A DNA stretch of 64,000 nt from a virus. The stretch spans positions 62,001 to 126,000 of the IMG/VR virus record IMGVR_UViG_3300044700_000691; one strand, written 5' to 3'. The first letter of the stretch is position 1; each line of letters starts with the position of its first letter. The notes below the pieces were generated by a model. It did no database searches. It was not told where the DNA came from and was given only the letters and a program-made list of their open reading frames with translations. Shown piece by piece: positions 1 through 7,025 of the stretch. Both the position numbers and the translations under genes were made by a program.

Positions 1-218
1 AGGGCTGGGTTAGCAAATATTTTTATTTTTTTGACCGCTTCAATATTGTTAAAAACTATTGCATCTAGTTTTAATAAAAATCTATCCATAAAGGCAGACA
101 CTCCAAGCATATATGGAGATACTGTTTTTTCAATAATCTTATCTTTATATGAAAACCCTAAATATAGGCGATTTTCTTTTCTCTCAATGGATTTTCTAAA
201 AATTGAATCTCTATGCAT
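1..218 (-). CDS. partial protein of unknown function downstream of baseplate wedge gene
   Basis: An open frame begins with ATG at 218-216 and runs off the left edge of the window without a stop (72 codons visible). It begins MHRDSIFRKSIERKENRLYLGF and continues with a mixed basic and hydrophobic sequence without a motif I recognise. The ATG lies two bases after the stop codon of the gp6-like gene (221-223), so the two are probably translated from one late mRNA. Its position right behind a baseplate wedge gene makes another baseplate or tail protein likely, but that is context only. A plus-strand frame over the same bases looks like a shadow. Confidence 0.6.
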   Translation of the reverse strand, partial: MHRDSIFRKSIERKENRLYLGFSYKDKIIEKTVSPYMLGVSAFMDRFLLKLDAIVFNNIEAVKKIKIFANPA

Positions 219-220
219 AG

Positions 221-1888
221 TTAGTTTAATCTTGTTTCATCTCTAAAGAAGATGTTAATTGCACAAAGTTTATCATCTGACATTCCAGATTCATAAACGT
301 TGCCAGTTTTATCCCTAAAACCGCCTCTAATAATTGCAAACTCATTTGGCTTAATAATAATATCATTAAATGAATCTAGTCCATCCAGTGGCGCATTTAC
401 CATATTTGGATTGTTAATTGCAGATGCCTCATTAGCTTCACCGATAATTTGAATACTAACTGAATCGACTCCGCTAATTCCCTCTACTAGTTTAATTAAA
501 TCACTTTTTGGAATACGATCTTTACGCGTGTTATTAACAAAATAGGATCCTATTTGTTCAACGATTTGACCTTTAATTGAATCTTTATCGTAATCCGCAA
601 ATGTAACCAAGCTAATATTTAAAGCATATTTCTTTGGAATTGGATCTAGTAGTCTAACTGTGGTTGATATAAGTTCGGTTCCAGATTTTTTAATATATTT
701 TAATAATTCTGTTTTTTGGAATGCAGTTAACTTAAATCGATCCTCGATTAGGTTAAAGTAGTCAACTCCACGTGCAAATATTTTAGTAATATCTGGTACT
801 AAGAATATATTAATTACCCGATTGTCATCAGGATCTAGCGTAACCCTAACCGAAGAAAACATTTGTAGTTTTCTCATTAGGACTTCATAATTATCAACAT
901 TAACCAGTGCAAAGTTTTTACTTGCCTTTGGCGCAAGCAGTCTAGTTAAAGCTAGTGACTCTGGATCTGTTCCAAAATTTGGCGAATTTACACAGCTTAC
1001 TGTTACCATATCAGTAAGAGTTACCTCTTCACCTATTGTGTTTAGTGCAGTATCAGTAAATGTAAAAATTAATTCAGATAAGGCATCTGTAACAATATTA
1101 CCAACTGCACCTTCTGTTATTAAATATTCAACAATAATTTCAGCTCCAGTTGGTGGAATTTTTCCAAATGAACCATTTCCAAAATAGATATCAAGACCAT
1201 TAGTAATACCAGTTTTGCAAACATAACAGTTACCATTTCTTGGAATATCTAGCATTGATTGGTAATTTTCCCAGCGCTCTCCATTAACATAGACGTTAAC
1301 TAGGAACTGGTCAATTAAAAAGTTATTTGGATATCCTAACTGTAAACTTTGAAAAGCTTCTCCAGTACTACCAAAGGTTTGTTGCTGAAGTCTACCCTGT
1401 CTAATTGTAAAGTTTAAGCCAGTCGTACCTTTCATATCTAATCGAGCTTCGTCTCCTGGCATTTCCACTACATAATTTAATCCATTGTTTTCACAATTAA
1501 GATTCATGTATTTTGTAAAAATTAATCTATTGCCTGGAATTTTAGTAAAGTCTACTTTTAAACTTGGCTTAACCTGAATCGTGCCGACTGCTGATAGAGC
1601 TCGGCTGGGATTGTGTCCAGATAGTGAAGCTAGTGAATAGACTGAAGATGGGCGGTTTGCCTCATAAATATTAAGTTCAGTAATCGAGTCTTCTATATAG
1701 AATAAAATCAGCTCAGTTAAGTTATGTAAAACTATCAAAAGCTGACCAAACGGGGAAGCTAACGTAAAAATGTCGCCGCTCGTTTTAAATTTCTGTTGTA
1801 GAAACTGCACAGACTCCCTGTATAGTTCGGTAGCATTTGTGCTTAGCCCTTTAAAAAGCTTGTATGTTGGTGAAAGTGTTTCAGCCAT
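221..1888 (-). CDS. baseplate wedge protein, gp6 / baseplate J-like
   Basis: A 555-residue protein resembling the baseplate J family, which includes T4 gp6, the wedge subunit forming the continuous ring of the contractile-tail baseplate. Support is the central-to-C-terminal segment around residues 320-370 (LAPKASKNFALVNVDNYEVL followed by SSVRVTLDPDDNRVINIFLV). This matches the family pattern of a conserved post-linker helix (VNVDNYEVLMRKL) and a strand describing the encoded geometry. It is followed by repeated alpha/beta segments (LLDPIPKKYALNISLVTF; KGQIVEQIGSYFV). T4 gp6 is about 660 residues, so this one is somewhat short. A late-promoter octamer (1909-1916) lies 20 nt upstream of the ATG, and no Shine-Dalgarno sequence is visible. 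The assignment is from remembered family patterns, not a search; the exact T4 equivalent is less certain than membership of the J-like family. Confidence 0.7.
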   Translation of the reverse strand: MAETLSPTYKLFKGLSTNATELYRESVQFLQQKFKTSGDIFTLASPFGQLLIVLHNLTELILFYIEDSITELNIYEANRPSSVYSLASLSGHNPSRALSAVGTIQVKPSLKVDFTKIPGNRLIFTKYMNLNCENNGLNYVVEMPGDEARLDMKGTTGLNFTIRQGRLQQQTFGSTGEAFQSLQLGYPNNFLIDQFLVNVYVNGERWENYQSMLDIPRNGNCYVCKTGITNGLDIYFGNGSFGKIPPTGAEIIVEYLITEGAVGNIVTDALSELIFTFTDTALNTIGEEVTLTDMVTVSCVNSPNFGTDPESLALTRLLAPKASKNFALVNVDNYEVLMRKLQMFSSVRVTLDPDDNRVINIFLVPDITKIFARGVDYFNLIEDRFKLTAFQKTELLKYIKKSGTELISTTVRLLDPIPKKYALNISLVTFADYDKDSIKGQIVEQIGSYFVNNTRKDRIPKSDLIKLVEGISGVDSVSIQIIGEANEASAINNPNMVNAPLDGLDSFNDIIIKPNEFAIIRGGFRDKTGNVYESGMSDDKLCAINIFFRDETRLN

Positions 1889-1908
1889 CTTGGCGAATTC
1901 TTTTTTAT

Positions 1909-1916
1909 TATTTATT
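1909..1916 (-). promoter_or_regulatory. late promoter -10 element (AATAAATA)
   Basis: On the minus strand the sequence reads CCTAATAAATAATAAAAAAG, ending 20 nt before the ATG of the gp6-like gene. It matches the recurrent element of this window and the T4 late consensus TATAAATA at 7 of 8 positions. Confidence 0.65.
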
Positions 1917-1974
1917 AGGGATAATTGAACTTTGGAAAAGATTTTACGTCGCTCAAGACTAAATAGATAATTCT

Positions 1975-1989
1975 TTAGTATTATACTAA
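1975..1989 (+). promoter_or_regulatory. putative tmRNA promoter -10 with overlapping dyad
   Basis: TATACT at 1982-1987 lies 9 nt before the first base of the tmRNA, a normal spacing for a sigma70 -10 box. It sits inside a perfect 7-bp inverted repeat, TTAGTAT-T-ATACTAA. No good -35 hexamer was found. The element differs from the late promoters, so the tmRNA may be transcribed by host-type holoenzyme. The dyad could be an operator or chance in AT-rich DNA. Confidence 0.35.
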
Positions 1990-1996
1990 GAAATAT

Positions 1997-2463
1997 GGGG
2001 CTGTTTTGGCGTTTGACAAGCGGTCGTAGTTCTTTGAATGCAGGCGGAGTTAGTATTGGAAACTCTTTAATAACCTATACAAACAATAACTGACAATAAG
2101 TCAACTTGGACTTTCGAAGACGCAATGTCTTTCGTAGGTGCAGATTTAGCAGTAGCTGCCTAATCTCTCCCGTATCACTCATGGGACTTTAAGAAGAAGT
2201 GAAAGCCAAATCCAGGTGGCTCCCTTAATAGTCAAGGCTGACCTTGAGCATCTGATCGTGGACGATCTATACAGGGGGCGAAAGAGTTGGAGTAACAGGT
2301 CGGAGCTCTACTAAATAACTTCGAGACCGGGTTGTTTGAAAGTTTGGTTCCTACATACATCAAACTTTATATTTTGTCCGTTTAGAAAAATGGACTAAGC
2401 CTGTAAATGAATTCATTGAAGTAGCCGGATTGGACACGGGTTCGACTCCCGTCAGCTCCACCA
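1997..2463 (+). ncRNA. ssrA: transfer-messenger RNA (tmRNA)
   Basis: This is a complete one-piece tmRNA of about 467 nt, somewhat longer than most bacterial ones. The 5' end GGGGCTG (1997-2003) pairs with CAGCTCC (2453-2459). The third pair is G1999-U2457, the alanine-tRNA identity wobble, followed by discriminator A and encoded CCA (2461-2463). A T-arm with 5-bp stem (2436-2440/2448-2452) and loop TTCGACT precedes the acceptor strand. A D-loop-like GGCGTTTGACA follows the 5' strand, as in other tmRNAs. A tag reading frame ending GADLAVAA-stop closes at 2161-2163. The remaining about 290 nt would hold the pseudoknots. tmRNA with SmpB releases stalled ribosomes and tags the nascent protein for proteolysis. 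No smpB gene is visible, so host SmpB would be needed. It lies between the minus-strand gp6-like gene and a plus-strand late operon. Confidence 0.93.
2089..2163 (+). other. tmRNA tag-peptide reading frame
   Basis: The frame read back from the TAA at 2161-2163 encodes TDNKSTWTFEDAMSF then VGADLAVAA. The C-terminal AVAA resembles the protease-recognition ends (ALAA, LVAA, AVAA) of known tags. The in-frame upstream stop is TAA 2071-2073. The resume codon cannot be fixed: ACT (2089) gives 24 residues and GAC (2092) gives 23. Both are long compared with the usual 8-18, although mycoplasma tags reach the mid-twenties. Confidence 0.7.
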
Positions 2464-2483
2464 CTGTAGTATTTTTCTAGGTG

Positions 2484-2491
2484 AATAAATA
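2484..2491 (+). promoter_or_regulatory. late promoter -10 element (AATAAATA), close to ATG
   Basis: The sequence GTGAATAAATAACCATATG puts the octamer at -13 to -6 relative to the A of the start codon at 2497. In T4 that is its distance from the transcription start. If used as in T4, the mRNA would begin at or next to the ATG. Confidence 0.6.
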
Positions 2492-2496
2492 ACCAT

Positions 2497-3246
2497 ATGA
2501 AGAATACAAATACTCAGGATATATTCCTACGTAATCTTACAATCTCCCTACTGGATCTATTAAATAGACAGTTGGAGATTGAATTATGGCGTGACGATCG
2601 CCCAGAAATTCATACAATTCCTTTTTACTTTAATCAAGGAACCGACGAAGGCTTTATGCAAGATTTCTTTATAGGAATTCCTTCTACCTGTAAAATTTCA
2701 CAAATGGCAGAAGGTAACTATGATCCTATTCCAAGAGGAATTATTACCTTAAGTTCATTTAATGTAAAATCTTCAGATCTTGTTAATAAGTATGTTAGAG
2801 GAACCTTTCAGCGCGATGAATTTGATGAAAATGATGCAAAGAAAAGTAAAGCCTATTCAGCAAGACTCTATTCCCTGCCACTTAAAGTAAACTTTGATGC
2901 AAAGATTATTGTAGATAATCTTAATAAAACATTTAAGGCAACTGAAAAACTATTTGATCTTTTCTATAGTAATCGAGTAATGTATTTTCAATATAGAGGA
3001 ATCAGGATCCCTGCTCTATTTGTTTTTCCAGATCAGGCAACAAATGATAAAGCCTACAAATTTTCTTACACTGACAATAATAAAATAACTATCACATTTC
3101 AAATTGAAATTGAGACCTACTTTCCAAGCTTTGATAAAACTACGGAAATGTATAGAGGAAATGTTATCGACCAAATCTTAATGAAGACTGTTGATAATGA
3201 TTCTGGTCAATTAGATGGTAAAACTTGGATAGACGGCACAGAATGA
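2497..3246 (+). CDS. virion protein, possibly tail-sheath terminator / gp15-like
   Basis: A 249-residue protein without signal peptide or membrane segment. The N-terminal half (about residues 15-110) has a pattern of a helix, a strand pair (QLEIELWRDDRPEIHTIPFY) and a segment rich in hydrophobics and aromatics. Residues 125-225 hold SLPLKVNFDAKIIVDNLNKT, then ATEKLFDLFYSN and a C-terminal QIEIETYFPSFD. This layout is reminiscent of T4 gp15-type tail-completion proteins, in which a probe for partner loops precedes a long helix, but the likeness is weak and from memory. It is the first gene of a plus-strand unit with a late promoter 5 nt from the ATG. Its stop overlaps the next gene's start (ATGA), so the two are probably coupled. 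Confidence is high that it is a gene and low for the named role. Confidence 0.6.
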   Translation: MKNTNTQDIFLRNLTISLLDLLNRQLEIELWRDDRPEIHTIPFYFNQGTDEGFMQDFFIGIPSTCKISQMAEGNYDPIPRGIITLSSFNVKSSDLVNKYVRGTFQRDEFDENDAKKSKAYSARLYSLPLKVNFDAKIIVDNLNKTFKATEKLFDLFYSNRVMYFQYRGIRIPALFVFPDQATNDKAYKFSYTDNNKITITFQIEIETYFPSFDKTTEMYRGNVIDQILMKTVDNDSGQLDGKTWIDGTE

Positions 3247-4049
3247 TGAAATACCTATTAGAATACCGAAAATTTGTCCTTAATGAAGGAGGTAATGCCT
3301 TTCCTGAAACAGTTTCAGTTAAGCGCGAAGATATCCAAAGAATCGTTGCAGAGTTTAACGATAAGGTAGTCCAGGGAATACTTGGAAGCCAGCCTGGTGA
3401 ACCGATTGGTAGCTGGAAACAGAAACCTATTTCAGGCGATATTGATTGCCTGGTATACACAGATTTGGAACTTCCTAAAATTGTAGAACTATGCAAAGCT
3501 CAAGGAATTGATGCAAAAGCATTTTATGGTTTTAATATTGTGTCAACTAATTTTACGCCAACTGGTCATGAGCCAGTGCAAATTGATATTTTCGTAAGAC
3601 CTCAAACTGCAAATAAAGAGGCAACTGATATTTTCTATAAAAATATTGAAGAGGATCCAGATACAACTAAACACCGTGTCTATTTCCTGTTTACTGTATT
3701 AGATTCGCGAAAGGAAGATATTGAAGGCGATCCAGCTAGCCCTTCTAAATTTACAGGCTATATGTTAAGACCAGACGGTCTCTATAAGATTGTTAAAGAG
3801 ATGAAAAAGGTTAACTATAAAATTATGGATCGTCAATTAATAGCTGAGTCAGCAGAAGATATGGCTAAAGCAATTTTTGGTCAGCCTCTACCATTTAGCG
3901 AATGGAATACCTTTAAGAAAACTTTTGATCTTTTTATAAAGTCTCCGCTCTATCCAAATAAACAGGAGATTATAGTGGCCTACACTGAGAAATTAAAAGA
4001 AGAAGGATTACCTTTGCCAACTAGTGTTATGCTAGATTCTTACGTTTAA
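3243..4049 (+). CDS. predicted DNA polymerase beta-superfamily nucleotidyltransferase, possibly head-packaged
   Basis: I place the start at ATG 3243 (or the adjacent ATG 3246), which overlaps the preceding stop as ATGA; an in-frame ATG at 3225 would overlap further. The product is about 268 residues. A nucleotidyltransferase-like signature is visible: G48-S49 (ILGSQPG), then SGDIDCLV with D66 and D68, and a third acidic residue in VQIDIFV (D115). In that superfamily, GS and three carboxylates bind nucleotide and metal. The gap between GS and DxD is about 17 residues, longer than usual. The N-terminus MMKYLLEYRKFVLNE-GG resembles the T4 capsid-targeting sequence, which ends in a gp21 protease site (L/I-x-E). 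If so, the enzyme would be packaged in the head, cleaved after residue 15 and injected. Its 3' end is interlocked with the stop of the convergent gene. Substrate unknown. Confidence 0.6.
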   Translation: MMKYLLEYRKFVLNEGGNAFPETVSVKREDIQRIVAEFNDKVVQGILGSQPGEPIGSWKQKPISGDIDCLVYTDLELPKIVELCKAQGIDAKAFYGFNIVSTNFTPTGHEPVQIDIFVRPQTANKEATDIFYKNIEEDPDTTKHRVYFLFTVLDSRKEDIEGDPASPSKFTGYMLRPDGLYKIVKEMKKVNYKIMDRQLIAESAEDMAKAIFGQPLPFSEWNTFKKTFDLFIKSPLYPNKQEIIVAYTEKLKEEGLPLPTSVMLDSYV

Positions 4050-4678
4050 CCAATATAGTTAAGACCCTCACCAAAATCTAGGGCAATATCGAAGTTATAG
4101 AATTGGAATGATACTTCAAACGTATTAAATTTTGGCGCATTTTCATTATATGACAGTGAAATATTAGTCATGCCCGATAGAATTGGGTGATTAAATACAA
4201 TCGACGAAACTGCATAACCTTCATTATTTAGGAGAGTTAATCGGATTGGATCCATTGTAATACCCTGAGGATCTTGCACAAATGGTTTACCAACACCATT
4301 TAGAGACCTGCGTAAGTTAGTTGGTTCTAAATTACCTTGATCTAAATAGTTAAGCGCATTATCTAAAAAGATAAAATAATTTAGGTAAGCATCACTTAAC
4401 TTAAATTTGATTGTAAATTTACGTTCAAACATTTCAGCAATTGGCTTTGCACTATGAAACTCTTGCATTTTACCAAGAGGTCTTACTTGACTTACCATTG
4501 GCACAGTAAAGCCATTAAATGTAACTGACTGAATAGTCGATGCCATGAAATCTTCAATAGTCTCATACGGCATAATGAGGCTATTATAATATTTCTCGTA
4601 TTTCTTACTTATCTGCTTTGAGAAGAAAGTATCTGGGAAACTAATTAGGAATCCGTTTTGTCTTGCGCTTAGTATCAT
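4046..4678 (-). CDS. tail tube-fold-like virion protein
   Basis: A 210-residue protein. Features include QSVTFNGFTVPMVSQVRPLG, then FERKFTIKFKLSDAYLNYFI and a C-terminal ISLSYNENAPKFNTFEVSFQ. Conserved beta-strands, a helix that packs across them, and a closing strand 'FEVSFQF' recall the T4 gp19/gp54 tube fold (T4 gp19 is 163 residues). I infer a tube, tube-initiator or related inner-tail protein; alternatives are a baseplate hub component. A late-promoter octamer lies only 6 nt from the ATG. The gene ends 4 bp inside the convergent nucleotidyltransferase gene. Confidence 0.5.
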   Translation of the reverse strand: MILSARQNGFLISFPDTFFSKQISKKYEKYYNSLIMPYETIEDFMASTIQSVTFNGFTVPMVSQVRPLGKMQEFHSAKPIAEMFERKFTIKFKLSDAYLNYFIFLDNALNYLDQGNLEPTNLRRSLNGVGKPFVQDPQGITMDPIRLTLLNNEGYAVSSIVFNHPILSGMTNISLSYNENAPKFNTFEVSFQFYNFDIALDFGEGLNYIG

Positions 4679-4684
4679 ATAGAT

Positions 4685-4692
4685 TATTTATT
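4685..4692 (-). promoter_or_regulatory. late promoter -10 element (AATAAATA), close to ATG
   Basis: On the minus strand CCTAAATAAATAATCTATATG: the octamer ends 6 nt before the ATG at 4678. T4-like geometry would start transcription at or next to the start codon. Confidence 0.6.
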
Positions 4693-4702
4693 TAGGCTAA
4701 CC

Positions 4703-4732
4703 AAAAAAGGCTGCACTTGCGTACAGCCTTTT
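4703..4732 (-). terminator. intrinsic terminator after the 149-residue gene
   Basis: A stem AAAAGGCTG / CAGCCTTTT (4705-4713 / 4724-4732) can be extended inward past one mismatch to a 4-nt loop. Read on the minus strand it is followed by a T run (4709 down to 4703). It ends the transcript coming from 5205 and lies just before the promoter at 4685-4692. Confidence 0.75.
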
Positions 4733-4755
4733 CTCAGTAGTAGTAGGGTTGGCAA

Positions 4756-5205
4756 TTATGCTTCTACAAACTTAAAGAATGTAGGGTAGTTATTACTACT
4801 TTTTACATCATTAAGTGTTTCCAATTTAATTGGATGATACGACAATTCCTTTTCTTGACTTAATAAGCCATTGAATTCGGTGTTAAATTCAGCAAATTTA
4901 GGATTCATTTTAGAAACCTCTTTACCGTCTTTGTCCATTTCCTTGATAACCATTTGTAGAGAAACTCCACCTTGGTCGTCAGCTGTGCCGTATTTTTTGA
5001 TCAGTTCCTCACGTTGTGCATCTAAGGTTTTTACCTCGGCTAACACAATGTCATTTAATTGATTAATCCAGTATTTAGCCACAAGACCAATTTCTTCGTC
5101 TAGGATACCGGTTTTTATCTTCTCTCCAGTTTGCTGGTTGATCAAGCCGCTAAGTTCGCTTTGTAGAGAGTAGATTTCAAAAAGTTTTACTGTTAAGTTC
5201 TTCAT
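4756..5205 (-). CDS. small soluble protein of unknown function
   Basis: A 149-residue protein, mostly charged and probably helical: an N-terminal helix MKNLTVKLFEIYSLQSELSG, a long central helix around residues 45-75 (NDIVLAEVKTLDAQREELIK) and a C-terminal segment ending YPTFFKFVEA. There is no signal peptide or membrane segment and I recognise no motif. The gene is a separate transcription unit, with a terminator upstream (5263-5294) and one downstream (4703-4732). No late octamer lies in front of it: the 100-bp upstream gap has ACTATAGTATAAG, which could be a host-type -10. It may therefore be expressed at a different time from its structural neighbours. Confidence 0.7.
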   Translation of the reverse strand: MKNLTVKLFEIYSLQSELSGLINQQTGEKIKTGILDEEIGLVAKYWINQLNDIVLAEVKTLDAQREELIKKYGTADDQGGVSLQMVIKEMDKDGKEVSKMNPKFAEFNTEFNGLLSQEKELSYHPIKLETLNDVKSSNNYPTFFKFVEA

Positions 5206-5262
5206 GAAGTTGTTACTTTTTTGTTTCTTATACTATAGTTTTAGTATCAGGTTTTATTTCAT

Positions 5263-5294
5263 AAAAAAAGGGGAATAAAAAATTTTCCCCTTTT
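5263..5294 (-). terminator. intrinsic terminator after the 115-residue gene
   Basis: A stem AAAAGGGGAA / TTCCCCTTTT (5266-5275 / 5285-5294) with an A/T-rich loop is followed on the minus strand by a run of T (5269 down to 5263). It lies directly after the stop of the gene at 5313-5660. Confidence 0.8.
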
Positions 5295-5312
5295 AAAGAT
5301 TAAAAAATCAGA

Positions 5313-5660
5313 TTACGGTAATTCTGGTTCAGCTGGAGGTGTAACTGGCTCAGGTGCCGCTGCTGGTGCGGGTTGAACCCATTCAGTATCTCTAACTAGA
5401 CCGGCTTTAGCCAATACAATATCAACAAATACCATATCATCAGTACCCCAAGTAGAGGTATCTTCTGACGTGCAGTTAATGTGCTTAGTCATAATTTGAA
5501 CAGCTGGGGTAGCTGGTGATCCTGGCATAGGATCTGTTTCATACAAATTAACAGTGGCAGAAGATCCGCCTGATGCTAAGTCATAGTGCATTAAGTGAAT
5601 AGTAGCAAATTCTGCAGTTTTGCCAAATCCGATAATCGATTCGATTTTTACTTTTAACAT
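5313..5660 (-). CDS. small protein with proline-rich tail, unknown function
   Basis: I use ATG 5660 as the start (115 residues). An upstream in-frame TTG at 5669 would add three residues. The N-terminal approximately 90 residues look like a compact beta-rich domain (MLKVKIESIIGFGKTAEFAT; VNLYETDPMPGSPATPAVQI). The last 20 residues are a Pro/Ala-rich tail (APAAAPEPVTPPAEPELP), typical of a flexible linker. A variant late promoter GATAAATA lies 19 nt upstream and an intrinsic terminator follows. It closes the tail end of the LamG cluster, so a small virion or decoration protein is plausible but unproven. Confidence 0.65.
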   Translation of the reverse strand: MLKVKIESIIGFGKTAEFATIHLMHYDLASGGSSATVNLYETDPMPGSPATPAVQIMTKHINCTSEDTSTWGTDDMVFVDIVLAKAGLVRDTEWVQPAPAAAPEPVTPPAEPELP

Positions 5661-5679
5661 TGTGAACAATATTTTTTAT

Positions 5680-5687
5680 TATTTATC
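5680..5687 (-). promoter_or_regulatory. late promoter -10 element (GATAAATA variant)
   Basis: Minus strand TACTAGATAAATAATAAAAA; the octamer ends 19 nt before ATG 5660. It differs from the T4 consensus only in the first base. It lies in the short gap behind the LamG gene at 5693. Confidence 0.5.
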
Positions 5688-5692
5688 TAGTA

Positions 5693-7024
5693 CTAAGCTA
5701 GTCCAAAACGGGTTTGGTACTTCTTAAAGTTTTGAGTAACTTCAGCTTGCGACAGGACTCGATTGTAAATTTTAGCAACTGGGATTTCTCCATTATATGG
5801 ACCAGTTGTAGCCCCATGCCTCTTTCCAAATATAATAACTGAATTAAAATTATAATTAAGGATTGGGTATGCGGTAGTGGTCAATATTAATTGGCCATTT
5901 CTATATAGCTTATAACTGTAATTAGAATATGTTGCAACTAGGTGCACAAACCCTGTAGTAGTTTCCTTTACCCCCGACCAAGCAGTTCTTTCAAATCCAG
6001 TTGACCCAAACCCCCAGCCTTGGCCAGTTTCATTGTATACAATTGTATCAAATGGCTCTCCACTTTCTCCCATTATTCCAATGACTCCTCCGGCTTGATG
6101 ATTTATATCATATACTCTAGTAACAGCTTCATACGTTTTATCTGTAATATTTGGTAAAAATACTCCAGTTTGACCATAGTCGTTTGTACCATCAAATATT
6201 ATTTGTGCATTTGCATCAAAAGAAACAGTTGATATATTAATTGTTGAATTTCCTGCCAAAGGTAAAAGACCCTGTGTTGCAGACCGAGTATAGGCTGAGC
6301 TATATTGAGTAGCATGTGGTTTTACTTCTAATTGAACGTCTGCTATTCTTAATTCGCCAGCGCCAACTGCATGTCCATAAAAATACATGGTTGGTCCACT
6401 ACCTAACTGACCATAGTCCTTGGCCATAAATGTGATAGATACCCTTTGCCAAGTATTAACCTCTGTATTATATCCATTTTGTAAGCCATCATGGAAATCA
6501 TTATAACCACGAGTGGGACTATAAGAATAGATCCCAACATGAGCGGCTCTGTCTAGATTCTCAACGTACTGTAACCAAGATATTGTGTAAAGTGTTCCAG
6601 CAATAATTCCTATACTATTTAGTGACGCTAAGCCTGTCCCAAAATATTTAGCTTGCCAAACGCCCGTTTCATTATACATTCTCACGACAGGCCGCTGTAT
6701 AATAGTATCAAATATCCAATAAGCATGTCTAGTATTATACCACTCAACTCCTGAGTTTGCAGTATTGATACCAGTGTTTAGGTAATATGAAATATCTCCG
6801 CCGTTTGTATTAAAAACTCGAATTGCGCCTGGATGATTGGCTGCTATATTACCTGTGCCAGATTCTGGCATATATGATTCGTATGACCCATCTAATCTGG
6901 CATTTTGATGATAAATGTGATTGGTAGTAGGCTCCCCTAAGTAAGAGTTAACTGTATCTATTGTGTCGTATGCAAAAATTAACCCGCTTGAAACTGATGC
7001 ACCAAATCCGTATTGTATTGCCAT
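5693..7024 (-). CDS. LamG/concanavalin-like domain virion protein (type B)
   Basis: I place the start at ATG 7024 (MAIQYGFGASVSSGLIFAYD), giving 443 residues. An upstream extension would overlap the previous gene by 120 bp in another frame, and the chosen ATG is one base past its stop. Related starts (SGLIFAFD..D..NSY.GEP..N) begin the proteins at 8113 and 9695. Residues about 35-270 form a beta-rich carbohydrate-binding-like region. The C-terminal approximately 180 residues look like a LamG/concanavalin A-like jelly roll (NAQIIFDGTNDYGQTGVFLP ... GEIPVAKIYNRVLSQAEVTQ). The ending YNR-x-L-x(3)-EV-x(2)-NF is shared across this cluster. LamG folds in phages are surface-exposed and usually bind glycans, so receptor binding or capsid/tail decoration is inferred. 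Confidence 0.75.
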   Translation of the reverse strand: MAIQYGFGASVSSGLIFAYDTIDTVNSYLGEPTTNHIYHQNARLDGSYESYMPESGTGNIAANHPGAIRVFNTNGGDISYYLNTGINTANSGVEWYNTRHAYWIFDTIIQRPVVRMYNETGVWQAKYFGTGLASLNSIGIIAGTLYTISWLQYVENLDRAAHVGIYSYSPTRGYNDFHDGLQNGYNTEVNTWQRVSITFMAKDYGQLGSGPTMYFYGHAVGAGELRIADVQLEVKPHATQYSSAYTRSATQGLLPLAGNSTINISTVSFDANAQIIFDGTNDYGQTGVFLPNITDKTYEAVTRVYDINHQAGGVIGIMGESGEPFDTIVYNETGQGWGFGSTGFERTAWSGVKETTTGFVHLVATYSNYSYKLYRNGQLILTTTAYPILNYNFNSVIIFGKRHGATTGPYNGEIPVAKIYNRVLSQAEVTQNFKKYQTRFGLA

Positions 7025-7025
7025 A

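Noticed and set aside
31-246. Plus-strand open frame of 71 codons at the left edge
   Set aside because: It overlaps the minus-strand partial gene and the end of the baseplate gene, with no promoter or conserved motif; it is a shadow frame.
2400-2463. A separate tRNA gene ending in CCA
   Set aside because: There is no anticodon arm within a normal tRNA length; the T-arm and acceptor strand pair with the 5' end more than 400 nt upstream, as in tmRNA.
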